The notes: generated by a model from the sequence alone, not told the origin. DNA of 64,000 nucleotides from Sulfitobacter sp. CW3 (GCF_019392245.1 NZ_JAHXRL010000005.1:186001-250000); one strand, 5' to 3'; counted from the stretch's first letter, positions 1-8,636 are shown. A program made the numbers and translations.

Positions 1-164
1 ATTGGCCCACCGTCCCGCAACTGTACGTCAAAGGCGAATTCGTCGGCGGCTGTGATATCATCACCGAAATGATGCTGTCGGGTGAATTGGATACATTGCT
101 TGCTGAAAACGGCGTGAAATTCGACCAAGACGCTGCCGACAAAATCCGCGAAGCCAACGGCTGA
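1..164 (+). CDS. Monothiol glutaredoxin, Grx4 family (C-terminal fragment)
   Basis: The window opens inside this gene; reading from base 3 gives 53 residues to a TGA. The visible part starts with [20 protein letters not shown], which carries the conserved TVPQ-cis-proline loop and the GG(C/S)D element that binds glutathione in Grx4-type monothiol glutaredoxins. The family carries or delivers [2Fe-2S] clusters in the cytoplasm. The active-site CGFS motif would lie upstream of the window, so the monothiol assignment rests on the C-terminal signature alone. In many alphaproteobacteria this gene follows a BolA-like gene, which cannot be checked here. Confidence 0.85.
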   Translation, partial: WPTVPQLYVKGEFVGGCDIITEMMLSGELDTLLAENGVKFDQDAADKIREANG

Positions 165-172
165 TGTGTCAT

Positions 173-198
173 GGGGCCGGCGCGTTTGGTGCCGGTCC
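173..198 (+). terminator. Possible stem-loop after the glutaredoxin gene
   Basis: An imperfect inverted repeat (GGGGCCGGCGC / GTGCCGGTCCC, loop gtttg) begins 9 bases after the glutaredoxin stop. There is no T-run after it, so intrinsic termination is only possible. The rest of the gap to base 383 shows nothing I can name. Confidence 0.3.
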
Positions 199-383
199 CG
201 TCGTTGATGATTTGGGCGGATCGCACTGGCCTTGCGCCATTAATGCGCCCCCAGATACTGTGAAACATAACGATTTTCGGCCGGCTGAAAATATTTTCGC
301 CAGCCCTCTGTACCCCCTTGTACATGCGCCCAGCTGATCCCCATCTGTGATCCTGGCAGACGGATTGCCAGAGGATATTCATC

Positions 384-1304
384 TTGGATTACATCTATGT
401 TGCGGTCGGGCTTTTGTGCCTATTTCTGGGCGGTGAGGCATTGGTGCGCGGCAGCGTCGGCATCGCGCAACGGCTAGCCATTTCACCCCTGTTGATCGGA
501 CTGACGGTCGTGGGGTTCGGCACCTCCATGCCCGAATTATTGGTATCGATCGAAGCGGCGTGGCGTGGCGTGCCTGACATTGCTGTTGGCAATATCGTCG
601 GATCCAACATCGCCAACATCGCGTTGATTATGGGCATTACTGCGCTTGTTTGGCCGATCCAAGTGCCCGGTGCCACGTTGCGGCGCGACACGGGCGTGAT
701 GATCTTGGCCGCCGTGGCTTTGGTGCCGATTTTTATGACGGGGCAAATCGGCAGGCCAGCGGGCGGGATGCTGCTGGCCGGGCTGATCGGCTATCTGGTC
801 TGGGCCTATTTGCGGCCCGGTGACATGACCGAAGACGATGCCCTTGGCGCAGAAAAACCCAAAGCGCTCGTATCGGTCCTATGGGTCGTTGCAGGTTTTG
901 TCGCGTTGCTATTCGGGGCGCGTTTTTTGGTGGATGGTGCGGTTTCAATCGCCCGCGACGCCGGCCTGTCCGAGGCGTTTATCGGTTTGACGATCGTCGC
1001 GGTTGGCACGTCCCTGCCTGAATTGGCCACATCGGTGGTGGCTGCGTTTCGGCGGCAATCCGAAATCGCTATCGGCAACGTGATCGGGTCCAACATCTTT
1101 AACGTATTGGGCATTTTGGGGATCACAGCCGTGATCCAGCCAATCCCGGTGGCGGGCCGTTTCATGACGTTCGACTTGCCCGTGATGATCGCGCTGTCGC
1201 TGGCGATTACCGCGCTTTTCCTGACGCGCCCTGTGATCGGACGCCCCACGGGGCTAGTGCTTTTGGCGGGCTATGTTGGGTATGTGGTGCTGGCGCAGGG
1301 GTAA
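384..1304 (+). CDS. Calcium/sodium antiporter (CaCA family, YrbG-like)
   Basis: A 306-residue inner-membrane protein made of two homologous halves. Each half carries the alpha-repeat signature of cation/Ca2+ exchangers: GTSMPELLVS with GNIVGSNIAN near residues 50–80, and GTSLPELATS with GNVIGSNIFN near 210–240. These acidic and Asn/Ser residues form the ion-binding site in the family. Length and ten or so hydrophobic segments fit YrbG-type K+-independent Na+/Ca2+ exchangers. The start is a TTG at 384, chosen because the protein begins MDYIYVAVG at the first helix and GAGGA lies at the right distance upstream; no ATG fits. It converges on zapA with only 33 bases between them. Confidence 0.9.
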   Translation: MDYIYVAVGLLCLFLGGEALVRGSVGIAQRLAISPLLIGLTVVGFGTSMPELLVSIEAAWRGVPDIAVGNIVGSNIANIALIMGITALVWPIQVPGATLRRDTGVMILAAVALVPIFMTGQIGRPAGGMLLAGLIGYLVWAYLRPGDMTEDDALGAEKPKALVSVLWVVAGFVALLFGARFLVDGAVSIARDAGLSEAFIGLTIVAVGTSLPELATSVVAAFRRQSEIAIGNVIGSNIFNVLGILGITAVIQPIPVAGRFMTFDLPVMIALSLAITALFLTRPVIGRPTGLVLLAGYVGYVVLAQG

Positions 1305-1337
1305 CCCCCTGCCCAGACCACAGCAACCTAATACGGC

Positions 1338-1730
1338 CTAGCTTGCGACCCTGTCCTCGACCTCTTGGGCCAGGGATTCGGCGCGGGCGGCCATTTCGGC
1401 CAGACCGTCAGTGACCGCTTGCGGCACGACCGGCACTTCGATACGTTCGGGTTCGACCACGGTATTGCGCAGTTTTTCCAGCTCGGCCTCGCGTTCGGCC
1501 AATTCTTTCCGCACCTCGCCAAGCTGATCTTCGAAGCTGGCGGTTTTATCGGCCAGCAACAGGCCCGCCATCAACAGCATCCGCGCCTCTGGCATCCGGC
1601 CCACTTGATCCGACAGCACCTGTGCCTCGTCATCCAGCATCTTGGCGGCGGCGTGCAGATAGCTTTCTTCGCCTTCTTGGCAGGCGACTTCGAACTGGCG
1701 ACTGCCGATGGAAATTGTAACTTCGGGCAT
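1338..1730 (-). CDS. zapA: Cell division protein ZapA
   Basis: A 130-residue protein with the ZapA pattern: an N-terminal globular part (PEVTISIGSRQFEVACQEGEE) followed by a long helix (ADKTASFEDQLGEVRKEL…). ZapA binds FtsZ filaments and bundles them in the Z-ring. The C-terminal tail after residue 95 is longer than in enterobacterial ZapA. The ATG at 1730 is preferred over the in-frame TTG one codon upstream because it overlaps the stop of the upstream gene by one base (TGATG), a coupled arrangement. The upstream partner is a coiled-coil protein, as in Caulobacter. Confidence 0.88.
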   Translation of the reverse strand: MPEVTISIGSRQFEVACQEGEESYLHAAAKMLDDEAQVLSDQVGRMPEARMLLMAGLLLADKTASFEDQLGEVRKELAEREAELEKLRNTVVEPERIEVPVVPQAVTDGLAEMAARAESLAQEVEDRVAS

Positions 1731-2251
1731 CAAGCGTACTCCTGCGCGGCTTCAACGAGGGGCGTAAGGGTAGACAAGATCGCCTCTGCCTCGGCGATTT
1801 GGGCTGTGCGCGCGGCGCGCAAGGCATCCAATTCGGCTTGCATGGCCTGATTGATCAGATCCAGATCCCCCACCCCTTCTTGATTTGCGGTACGCAAGGC
1901 GGTGCAGGCCTCGGAGAGGCGCGCGTTGGCACCGCGAACCTGCTGCAATTCAACATCCAGCTGGGCCACCCGGGTTTGGGCCTCGCCCTCTTGGGCCAGC
2001 TTGGTTTCCAGCTCTTCAACCTTCGCTTCGGCCGCGCCCAGTTTGGCCTGTGCATCGGCCGCCGCAGTCTCAAGCTGGTCGTTGAGAGTTTTGATCCGTT
2101 CGGTCAACTGCGCATTGGCCAGACGTTCGTCTTCCAAGTCTTGTGACAGATCAGGCACGTCTTCTTTGGCAGGTGCCAGTTTTTCCAGACCGCGCGCCGC
2201 GCGCTCCATGGCGGCCAGAATACGGCCCTGCAATTGTTCTATGTCGCTCAT
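1730..2251 (-). CDS. Coiled-coil protein encoded upstream of zapA (ZauP-like)
   Basis: A 173-residue protein that is almost entirely predicted coiled coil: Glu/Ala/Leu/Gln-rich heptads run from about residue 35 to 165, with no membrane segment or enzyme motif. It is the first gene of a two-gene operon with zapA, joined by a one-base overlap. In Caulobacter the gene immediately upstream of zapA encodes ZauP, a coiled-coil protein that works with ZapA to focus the Z-ring. Position and architecture match that pair. Low-complexity coiled coils align poorly, so the equivalence is inferred from context. Confidence 0.7.
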   Translation of the reverse strand: MSDIEQLQGRILAAMERAARGLEKLAPAKEDVPDLSQDLEDERLANAQLTERIKTLNDQLETAAADAQAKLGAAEAKVEELETKLAQEGEAQTRVAQLDVELQQVRGANARLSEACTALRTANQEGVGDLDLINQAMQAELDALRAARTAQIAEAEAILSTLTPLVEAAQEYA

Positions 2252-2485
2252 GCCCTAATGCCCCTCGCAAGTTGCTTAGCCCAGTTTGCCAACCATCGAA
2301 TCGGTGGTCAACACTGTTGCCGTCGATCCTACCTAAACCATACGCGGATTACTGCCCCTTTAAGAACAACATCTTGGCGCCAGCTTTTCGCACATGGGCC
2401 GCTGGCTTGTGGTTACCCTTGATCTTTGCGGGGTGGCTGGTATTGATCCGCCAAATGTAAATCCCCCTGATAAGGAAGCAGCACC
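2252..2485. promoter_or_regulatory. Divergent intergenic region between the zapA operon and tkt
   Basis: This 234-base gap separates the minus-strand zapA operon from plus-strand tkt and must hold both promoters. An AAGGAA ribosome site sits at 2472–2477 for tkt. Alphaproteobacteria often keep a 6S RNA near zapA, but I cannot recognise a convincing 6S fold here by eye. Confidence 0.4.
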
Positions 2486-4501
2486 GTGGACTTGAACGCA
2501 CTTGCGAAAGCAAATCCTGAGCATTGGTCCAAAGCGACCGCCATTCGCGCCCTGACGTTGGACGCCGTCGCCGCCGCCAATTCCGGCCACTCAGGTATGC
2601 CCATGGGCATGGCAGATGTTGCAACTGTGCTGTTCGAAAAGCACCTAAAATTTGATGCATCTAATCCACTTTGGCCTGACCGTGACCGCTTTATTCTGTC
2701 CGCCGGTCACGGGTCGATGTTGATCTATTCGCTGCTGCATCTTGTGGGCGACGCGCAATTCCCCCTCGAAGAGCTGAAAAACTTCCGTCAGATGGGCGCA
2801 CGCACTGCGGGCCACCCTGAAAACTTCCTGGCCGATGCGATTGAAACAACCACCGGCCCCTTGGGTCAGGGGATTGCGAATTCCGTGGGCTTTGCCATGG
2901 CCGAAGAAATCCAGCGCGCCCAATATGGCAAGAAGATCGTCGATCACTTTACCTATGTGATCGCAGGCGACGGCTGCCTCATGGAAGGCGTCAGCCAAGA
3001 GGCCATCGCCCTGGCCGGACGTCACAAGCTGAGCAAGCTGGTCGTGATGTGGGACAATAACAACATCACCATCGATGGCCCCGTCACCCTGTCCGACACC
3101 GTTGATCAAGTGGCCCGTTTCAAGGCCGCCGGTTGGCATGTTGTTGAAATCGACGGTCACAACCCCGATCAGATTGACGCCGCCCTCACAGAGGCACGCA
3201 AATCCGATCTGCCTTCGATGATCGCCTGCAAAACCCACATCGCCTTGGGTCACGCCGCACAAGATACGTCCAAAGGCCACGGCGCATTGACCGATGCCGA
3301 TCAGATGGCTGCCGCCAAGGCCGCCTATGGCTGGACAACCGGCCCGTTCGAAGTGCCCGCCGATGTGAAATCCGCATGGGAAGCCATCGGCGCACGCGGC
3401 GTAGAGACCCGTAAAGAATGGGAAGAACGTTTCGACGCCATGTCCCGCACCAAGCGCGAGGAGTTCAACCGCGCATTGGCAGGCGATGCGCCCAAAAAGC
3501 TGTCCGCCACCGTCAAGGCGTTCAAAAAGCAGATTTCCGAATCTGCGCCGAAACTGGCCACCCGCGCCAGCAGCGAAAAGACGCTTGAGGTGTTGAACCC
3601 GCTGTATTCGGAAACCGTGGGCGGCTCGGCTGACTTGACCGGTTCGAACAACACTAAAACCGCCGATCTGGGCGTGTTTGACATCGACAACCGTGGTGGG
3701 CGCTATGTCTATTGGGGCATCCGCGAGCACGGCATGGCATCCGCGATGAACGGCATGGCGCTGCACGGCGGCATGCGCCCTTACGGCGGTACGTTCATGT
3801 GTTTCACCGATTACGCACGCCCCGCAATGCGTCTGGCCGCGTTGATGAAAGTGCCAACCGTGTTCGTCATGACCCATGACAGCATCGGTCTGGGCGAAGA
3901 TGGCCCGACCCACCAGCCGGTTGAACATCTGGCGATTTCGCGCGCGACACCCAACACCTATGTGTTCCGTCCCGCCGACACGATTGAAACCGCCGAAGCA
4001 TGGGAAATTGCGCTGACATCCAAAGACACACCATCGGTGCTGTCGCTGACCCGTCAGGGCCTGCCCACCGTGCGTCTTGAGCATAAGAACAAAAACCTCA
4101 CCGAACAGGGTGCCTATGTGTTGGCCGATGCCGAAGGCAAACGTCAGGTGATCCTGATCGCCACCGGTTCCGAGGTCGAGATCGCCCTCAAAGCACGCGA
4201 TATCCTGCAAGAGCAAGGCATTGGTACGCGCGTTGTCTCCATGCCCTGTATGGAGCTGTTCGCCGAGCAAGACGAAGCATACCGCCGCCGGGTTCTGCCC
4301 GCAGGCCCCGTGCGCGTTGGTGTCGAAGCTGCCGTGCGTCAAGGCTGGGACCGCTGGCTGACCGGCGAACGTGGCAAATGGAACAAGGCCGATTTCGTCG
4401 GCATGGACCGTTTCGGTGCCTCTGCCCCGGCGGAAGAGCTGTTCGAGAAATTCGGCATCACGGCACAGAACGTGGCCGACAAAGCCAAGGCGCTGCTGTA
4501 A
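2486..4501 (+). CDS. tkt: Transketolase
   Basis: A 671-residue thiamine-diphosphate enzyme that moves two-carbon units between sugar phosphates in the cytoplasmic pentose phosphate pathway (or the Calvin cycle). The ThDP/Mg2+ motif starts at residue 161 ([13 protein letters not shown]) and ends with WDNNN near 190; the N-terminal [11 protein letters not shown] element binds substrate phosphate. The central pyrimidine-binding domain contains [13 protein letters not shown], and a C-terminal domain follows. Length is normal for the family. The start is GTG at 2486 with AAGGAA 8 bases upstream. It lies near gap and pgk, not in a cbb operon, so a pentose phosphate role is more likely. Confidence 0.97.
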   Translation: MDLNALAKANPEHWSKATAIRALTLDAVAAANSGHSGMPMGMADVATVLFEKHLKFDASNPLWPDRDRFILSAGHGSMLIYSLLHLVGDAQFPLEELKNFRQMGARTAGHPENFLADAIETTTGPLGQGIANSVGFAMAEEIQRAQYGKKIVDHFTYVIAGDGCLMEGVSQEAIALAGRHKLSKLVVMWDNNNITIDGPVTLSDTVDQVARFKAAGWHVVEIDGHNPDQIDAALTEARKSDLPSMIACKTHIALGHAAQDTSKGHGALTDADQMAAAKAAYGWTTGPFEVPADVKSAWEAIGARGVETRKEWEERFDAMSRTKREEFNRALAGDAPKKLSATVKAFKKQISESAPKLATRASSEKTLEVLNPLYSETVGGSADLTGSNNTKTADLGVFDIDNRGGRYVYWGIREHGMASAMNGMALHGGMRPYGGTFMCFTDYARPAMRLAALMKVPTVFVMTHDSIGLGEDGPTHQPVEHLAISRATPNTYVFRPADTIETAEAWEIALTSKDTPSVLSLTRQGLPTVRLEHKNKNLTEQGAYVLADAEGKRQVILIATGSEVEIALKARDILQEQGIGTRVVSMPCMELFAEQDEAYRRRVLPAGPVRVGVEAAVRQGWDRWLTGERGKWNKADFVGMDRFGASAPAEELFEKFGITAQNVADKAKALL

Positions 4502-4525
4502 GCCAGCCCGTCTTTCAGACATTAA

Positions 4526-4552
4526 AAAAGGGGGCCGCGATGGCCCCCTTTT
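4526..4552. terminator. Bidirectional terminator between tkt and the DUF808 gene
   Basis: A perfect 11-bp stem (aaaaGGGGGCC / GGCCCCCtttt, loop gcgat) has A-runs on the left and T-runs on the right, so it can end transcription from both converging genes. Confidence 0.85.
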
Positions 4553-4580
4553 GCATTTCAGACTTCAGACTGTCGTCAGA

Positions 4581-5573
4581 TCAAGCCGCGTGGGCGTCTT
4601 TCTTTTTGCGGCTGAACACGGCACGCCACAGCGGCGTCACGATTTTCTCGCCCACAGGGATCAGGATCAGGCCAAGCGCCAGCCCGAACACACCGTCCAT
4701 CGCCGCCTTGGCGATCCATTCGACAGCGGCGGTATAGGCGGCGGGCACCATGTGGCCCACATAGGCGGCTGCATCATGGATCAGGTGGCCCAAGGTGCCG
4801 AAACCCAGTTCCTCCATCCCGTGAATGATGATCGACCCCCCAACCCACAGCATCGCGGCGGTGCCGACAATGGTCAGCGTCGTTAGAAACTTGGGCATAC
4901 CGCGCACAATCGCGCGGCCGATGGTGCGGGTGACGCCAAGATTGGCATTTTTCGCCATGTACAGCCCCACGTCGTCCGCCTTGACGATCAGCGCAACCGA
5001 TCCGTAAACCGCGATGGTAATAATGACAGCCGCAGCCGCCAGTGCCGCTGCTTCCATCCAGAAATTGTCGACCGCGAGATTGGACAGAATGATCGTCATG
5101 ATCTCGGCTGACAGGATAAAATCAGTCTTGATCGCGCCTTGGGCTTTGGCGTCTTCTAGATGGGCCGGGTCTTCGGTCGCTTCGGACTTGTCAGGATAAT
5201 CATCATGCCCTGCCCCGCCGATCCCCAAGGCATGCGCGACTTTTTCGGCCCCTTCAAAACACAGATACGCGCCGCCCAGCATCAACAAAGGCGATATCGC
5301 CCATGGCGCGAAATTGGACAGGGCCAAACCGGCGGGCAGCAAAAATACCAGTTTGTTTTTAAGCGACCCTTTGGTGATCCGCCAGATGATCGGCAACTCG
5401 CGGTTGGCCTCGAATCCGTGGACATATTTCGGCGTCACGGCGGCGTCATCGATCACGGCCCCCGCCGCTTTTGCACTGGCTTTGGCGGCTTGCCCGAACA
5501 CATCATCCACACTTGCTGCTGCAACCTTGGCGATTGCGGCCACGTCATCCAAAAGCGCCAGTAAACCACTCAT
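4581..5573 (-). CDS. DUF808 family inner-membrane protein (YedI-like)
   Basis: A 330-residue protein that starts SGLLALLDDVAAIAK and has the conserved order of the DUF808/YedI family: an Ala-rich helix, a KASAKAAGAVIDDAAVTP element, then six or more membrane helices. The family is widespread but has no proven function. The middle loop (GAGHDDYPDKSEATED) is acidic. The ATG at 5573 is chosen over an adjacent in-frame TTG because GGAGA lies about 7 bases before it. It is a single gene that converges on tkt and diverges from gap. Confidence 0.85.
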   Translation of the reverse strand: MSGLLALLDDVAAIAKVAAASVDDVFGQAAKASAKAAGAVIDDAAVTPKYVHGFEANRELPIIWRITKGSLKNKLVFLLPAGLALSNFAPWAISPLLMLGGAYLCFEGAEKVAHALGIGGAGHDDYPDKSEATEDPAHLEDAKAQGAIKTDFILSAEIMTIILSNLAVDNFWMEAAALAAAAVIITIAVYGSVALIVKADDVGLYMAKNANLGVTRTIGRAIVRGMPKFLTTLTIVGTAAMLWVGGSIIIHGMEELGFGTLGHLIHDAAAYVGHMVPAAYTAAVEWIAKAAMDGVFGLALGLILIPVGEKIVTPLWRAVFSRKKKDAHAA

Positions 5574-5641
5574 CAAAATTCTCCAATTCAGTTAGCAATC
5601 AACTTAACCCAGCGACCCGCGAAGGCAATCACCCTGTAACA

Positions 5642-5673
5642 TTTACCGCTAACATGCTGAGTTAACGCTAACA
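5642..5673. promoter_or_regulatory. Two LacI-type operators upstream of the first gap gene
   Basis: Two palindromes stand 19 bp apart centre to centre. The first is TTTACCGCTAACA at 5642–5654. The second is GTTAACGCTAAC within 5660–5673, with half-sites GTTAAC and GTTAGC. The central C|G with flanking TTA/TAA is typical of LacI-family operators. As I recall it, the motif of the alphaproteobacterial central-carbon regulator CceR (TGTTA-n-CG-n-TAACA) is very close. The sites lie about 95–125 bases before the gap start codon. Confidence 0.6.
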
Positions 5674-5765
5674 TACGGAAATTATTCGCTTTTACCCTTT
5701 CAGTCACGCATAGGCTGCCGTTATAGAGCGCGCAACGTCACCCGCATTTTTTCAAAGGACGCCCC

Positions 5766-6767
5766 ATGACGATCAAAGTTGGTATTAACGGATTTGGCCG
5801 CATTGGCCGCTGCACCCTGTCACATATCGCTGCTTCAGGGCGCGACGACATCGAAGTGGTCCGCATCAATGCCACTGGCCCGCTTGAGACAGCGGCGCAT
5901 CTGATCAAATACGATTCCGTCCACGGGCGTTTTCCCAACGAGGTAAAAGTCGGCAACGGTACGCTGGATCTGGGCCAGGGCCCGATCGAGGTTATGTCGA
6001 CCTATGACATGAACGAACTAAACTGGGACGGCTGCGATGTCGTTCTGGAATGCACCGGCAAATTCAACGACGGCAAAAAAGCCAACGTACATCTTGAGCG
6101 CGGCGCAAAACGTGTGCTGCTGTCGGCCCCCGGTAAAAACGTCGACCGTACGATCGTTTACGGTGTGAACGACCACGAACTGCAAGCGTCCGACACGATG
6201 ATTTCCAACGGGTCCTGCACCACCAACTGTCTGGCCCCGCTGGCCAAAGTCCTGCAGGATTCCTTTGGCATCGAATATGGCATCATGACCACGATCCACA
6301 GCTATACGGGCGACCAGCCGACGCTTGATCGCCGCCATGACGACCTGTACCGCGCCCGCGCCGCGGCCATGGCGCTGATCCCGACCTCGACCGGTGCGGC
6401 GGCTGCCTTGGGCGAAGTGTTGCCCGCGCTTAAGGGCAAGCTGGACGGCACCGCCATGCGCGTGCCCACCCCCAACGTCAGCGCCGTTGACCTGACATTC
6501 CGCGCCGCGCGCGATGTCACCGTCGACGAAGTCAACGCCGCCATGCGCGCCGCCGCCGAAGGCCCGATGAAGCGCGTGCTGGGCTATGACCCCGAAAAGA
6601 AAGTCTCGATCGACTTTAACCACACCGAAGAAAGTTCAATCTTTGCGCCGGACCAGACCATGGTTGTGTCCGATCGCATGGTGCGCGTCTTGGCGTGGTA
6701 CGACAACGAATGGGGCTTTTCCGTGCGCATGGCCGATGTTGCCGTCGCCATGGGCCACCTTGGCTAA
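5766..6767 (+). CDS. gap: Glyceraldehyde-3-phosphate dehydrogenase, GapB-like cofactor site
   Basis: A 333-residue phosphorylating GAPDH with the catalytic SCTTNC at Cys151 and partner His178 (TTIHSY). The Rossmann motif is NGFGRIGR. At residue 36, where NAD-specific enzymes have the Asp that contacts the adenine ribose, this protein has Ala (RINATGPLE). Bacillus GapB, an NADP-preferring gluconeogenic enzyme, has the same change (INAS). The paralogue 1 kb downstream keeps Asp36. NADP use and a gluconeogenic direction are therefore inferred. AAGGAC precedes the ATG. Confidence 0.93.
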   Translation: MTIKVGINGFGRIGRCTLSHIAASGRDDIEVVRINATGPLETAAHLIKYDSVHGRFPNEVKVGNGTLDLGQGPIEVMSTYDMNELNWDGCDVVLECTGKFNDGKKANVHLERGAKRVLLSAPGKNVDRTIVYGVNDHELQASDTMISNGSCTTNCLAPLAKVLQDSFGIEYGIMTTIHSYTGDQPTLDRRHDDLYRARAAAMALIPTSTGAAAALGEVLPALKGKLDGTAMRVPTPNVSAVDLTFRAARDVTVDEVNAAMRAAAEGPMKRVLGYDPEKKVSIDFNHTEESSIFAPDQTMVVSDRMVRVLAWYDNEWGFSVRMADVAVAMGHLG

Positions 6768-6799
6768 GCCTTGCGGCACCGGCCCTGCCCTGTCATATC

Positions 6800-6824
6800 T
6801 GGGCCCTGTTTATTAATGGGGCCC
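6800..6824 (+). terminator. Stem-loop after the first gap gene
   Basis: A 7-bp perfect stem (TGGGCCC / GGGCCCA) with a loop of about 11 bases is followed by TGTTTATG. It could terminate or stabilise the gap mRNA before the small downstream gene. Confidence 0.4.
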
Positions 6825-6864
6825 ATGTTTATGTGGGCTGGGCACCGCGCAAGGAAGATGCAGA

Positions 6865-7008
6865 ATGAACACCCAAATCTCGCTGGTTCTGGCCGCCTTG
6901 CTGATCGGTGGTCTGGTTGTGGACAGCCTGTATTTTGGCACCGAACATCTTCTATTTTTAGCTAAAAAGTTTATGGACCTGCTTGAATGGGTCGCTTTCT
7001 GGCGCTGA
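6865..7008 (+). CDS. 47-residue membrane protein between the two gap genes
   Basis: An ATG with AAGGAAG 7 bases upstream opens a 47-codon frame ending in TGA. The protein has one hydrophobic segment (residues 5–24, ISLVLAALLIGGLVVDSLYF) and an amphipathic, Trp-ended tail (FMDLLEWVAFWR). The good ribosome site and the position in a short gap between two genes of one pathway argue that it is real. I recall similar short frames ending in (D/E)W-xx-FWR near gap genes of other Rhodobacteraceae, but cannot search for them. No function is known; membrane location is predicted. Confidence 0.7.
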   Translation: MNTQISLVLAALLIGGLVVDSLYFGTEHLLFLAKKFMDLLEWVAFWR

Positions 7009-7075
7009 TCGGAAACACGCGCCCCTCATTTCCGGCGCTTTTCACCAATCCTGTCCCTAATTGCCGGTCCATCGG

Positions 7076-7114
7076 TTGACTTTTCGCCTTGGATCATCAT
7101 GTTAGCGCTATCAA
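7076..7114 (+). promoter_or_regulatory. Promoter with overlapping LacI-type operator before the second gap gene
   Basis: TTGACT at 7076–7081 makes a good -35 element. The palindromic operator ATGTTAGCGCTATCA (about 7099–7113, centre 7106/7107) falls where the -10 element should be. The half-site GTTAGC matches those upstream of the first gap gene. A regulator bound here would compete with RNA polymerase, which suggests repression of this paralogue. Confidence 0.55.
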
Positions 7115-7132
7115 ATTCAGGAGAACGCCCCG

Positions 7133-8134
7133 ATGGCAACCAAACTCGCAATCAATGGCTTTGGCCGCATTGGCCGCAACGTACTGCGCGCTTTGATGGA
7201 ACAGGGTGCCGATGACCTTCAGGTGGTCGCGATCAACGATCTGGCCCCGCTTGAAACCAACGCGCATCTGTTCGAATTCGATTCCGTTCATGGGCGCTAT
7301 GGCCGGCCGGTAACGCTGGGCGATGGCACGATGGACGTGGGCCAAGGGCCAATTCGCGTCACATCCGAACGCGACCCCGCTGCCCTGCCATGGGGTGATG
7401 TGGATATCACGCTGGAATGTACCGGCATCTTTGTGACCCGCGACGGTGCCGCCAAGCACCTGGAAAACGGGTCGAAACGTGTCCTGATCTCGGCCCCCGG
7501 CAAAGACGCCATGAAAACAATCGTTTATGGCGTGAACCACGACATTCTTGATGCCGACGACATCGTGATGAGCAACGCGTCCTGCACCACCAACTGCATG
7601 GCCCCGCTGACCAAAACATTGCATGATGCGTTCGGTATTGTGCACGGTCACATGACGACGATCCACGCCTTTACCGGCGATCAACCGACCCATGACACGG
7701 CCCACAGCGATTTGTACCGCGCCCGCGCCGCATCATTGTCGATGATCCCAACCACAACCGGTGCTGCCAAAACGTTGGGCAAGGTGCTGCCAGAACTTGA
7801 GGGCATCATCGCCGGCACCGCGATCCGCGTGCCCACCCCGAACGTATCCTGCGTTGATCTGGTGATTGAGGTGTCGCGCAAGGTAACAGCCGAGGAAGTG
7901 AACAACCTTTTGCGCGCCGCATCCGAGGGCCCGCTGAAGGGCATCATGGGTATGGTCGACAAGCCGCTTGTATCGGTTGACCTGAACCACGACAGCCATT
8001 CCTGCGTCGTTGCCACCGATCAGACCTCGGTGCAAAACGGCACGCAGCTCCGCGTTTTGGCGTGGTATGATAACGAATGGGGTTTTTCGAACCGGATGCT
8101 TGATACATCCCGCGTGATCGCAAAATTCCTCTAA
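7133..8134 (+). CDS. gap: Glyceraldehyde-3-phosphate dehydrogenase, NAD-type
   Basis: A 333-residue GAPDH with NGFGRIGR at the N-terminus, catalytic Cys151 in NASCTTNC and His178 in TTIHAF. Asp36 (AINDLAPLE) is present, as in NAD-dependent glycolytic enzymes and unlike the upstream paralogue. It catalyses the reversible oxidation of glyceraldehyde 3-phosphate to 1,3-bisphosphoglycerate, which the pgk product at about 33 kb uses. The ribosome site AGGAGA lies 8 bases before the ATG. It has its own promoter and operator and ends four bases before convergent coaD. Confidence 0.96.
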   Translation: MATKLAINGFGRIGRNVLRALMEQGADDLQVVAINDLAPLETNAHLFEFDSVHGRYGRPVTLGDGTMDVGQGPIRVTSERDPAALPWGDVDITLECTGIFVTRDGAAKHLENGSKRVLISAPGKDAMKTIVYGVNHDILDADDIVMSNASCTTNCMAPLTKTLHDAFGIVHGHMTTIHAFTGDQPTHDTAHSDLYRARAASLSMIPTTTGAAKTLGKVLPELEGIIAGTAIRVPTPNVSCVDLVIEVSRKVTAEEVNNLLRAASEGPLKGIMGMVDKPLVSVDLNHDSHSCVVATDQTSVQNGTQLRVLAWYDNEWGFSNRMLDTSRVIAKFL

Positions 8135-8138
8135 GGAA

Positions 8139-8636
8139 TTACGCCGCTGAAAAACGTTTCTTAAGCTCGGTATTGACGGCGGGCGTCACAAATTTGCTGA
8201 CGTCCCCGCCAAGCCGGGCAATTTCCTTGACCAGCTTGCTTGCAATCGCCTGATGTTCGGCTTCGGCCATCAGGAACACCGTCTCAATACTGTCATCCAG
8301 CTTACGGTTCATGCCAACCATCTGATATTCGTATTCAAAATCAGCAACGGCGCGTAATCCGCGTATGATCATCTGCGCGCCAACATCGCGGGCGCAATCG
8401 ATCAGCAAGTTTTCAAACGGATGCACAACGATATCAGTGCCGGTTTCTTCGGACAGTGCCGCACATTCCGAATTGATCAGCGCCACACGTTCTTCCAGCT
8501 CGAACAAGGGGCCTTTATCACGGTTGATGGCCACGCCAATCACCAGCTTGTCGACCAAGGTCGCAGCCCGGCGGATGATATCAAGGTGCCCCAAAGTGAT
8601 CGGGTCAAAGGTGCCGGGATACAGGCCAACGCGCAT
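8139..8636 (-). CDS. coaD: Phosphopantetheine adenylyltransferase
   Basis: A 165-residue enzyme for the penultimate step of CoA synthesis (4'-phosphopantetheine + ATP to dephospho-CoA). It starts MRVGLYPGTFDPITLGHLDI, which contains the nucleotidyltransferase T/HxGH motif, and carries IIRGLRAVADFEYEYQM, typical of CoaD. The ATG at 8636 is preferred to an upstream in-frame start because the family begins at exactly this point; the ribosome site is weak. It converges on the second gap gene with almost no spacer. Confidence 0.95.
   Translation of the reverse strand: MRVGLYPGTFDPITLGHLDIIRRAATLVDKLVIGVAINRDKGPLFELEERVALINSECAALSEETGTDIVVHPFENLLIDCARDVGAQMIIRGLRAVADFEYEYQMVGMNRKLDDSIETVFLMAEAEHQAIASKLVKEIARLGGDVSKFVTPAVNTELKKRFSAA

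Noticed and set aside
2252..2485. 6S RNA gene next to zapA
   Set aside because: The location is suggestive for alphaproteobacteria, but I could not build the long central-bubble hairpin by eye.
2645..4522. 625-codon open frame antisense to transketolase
   Set aside because: It mirrors tkt codon bias; the peptide is rich in His, Gly and Cys without any domain, and no ribosome site fits.
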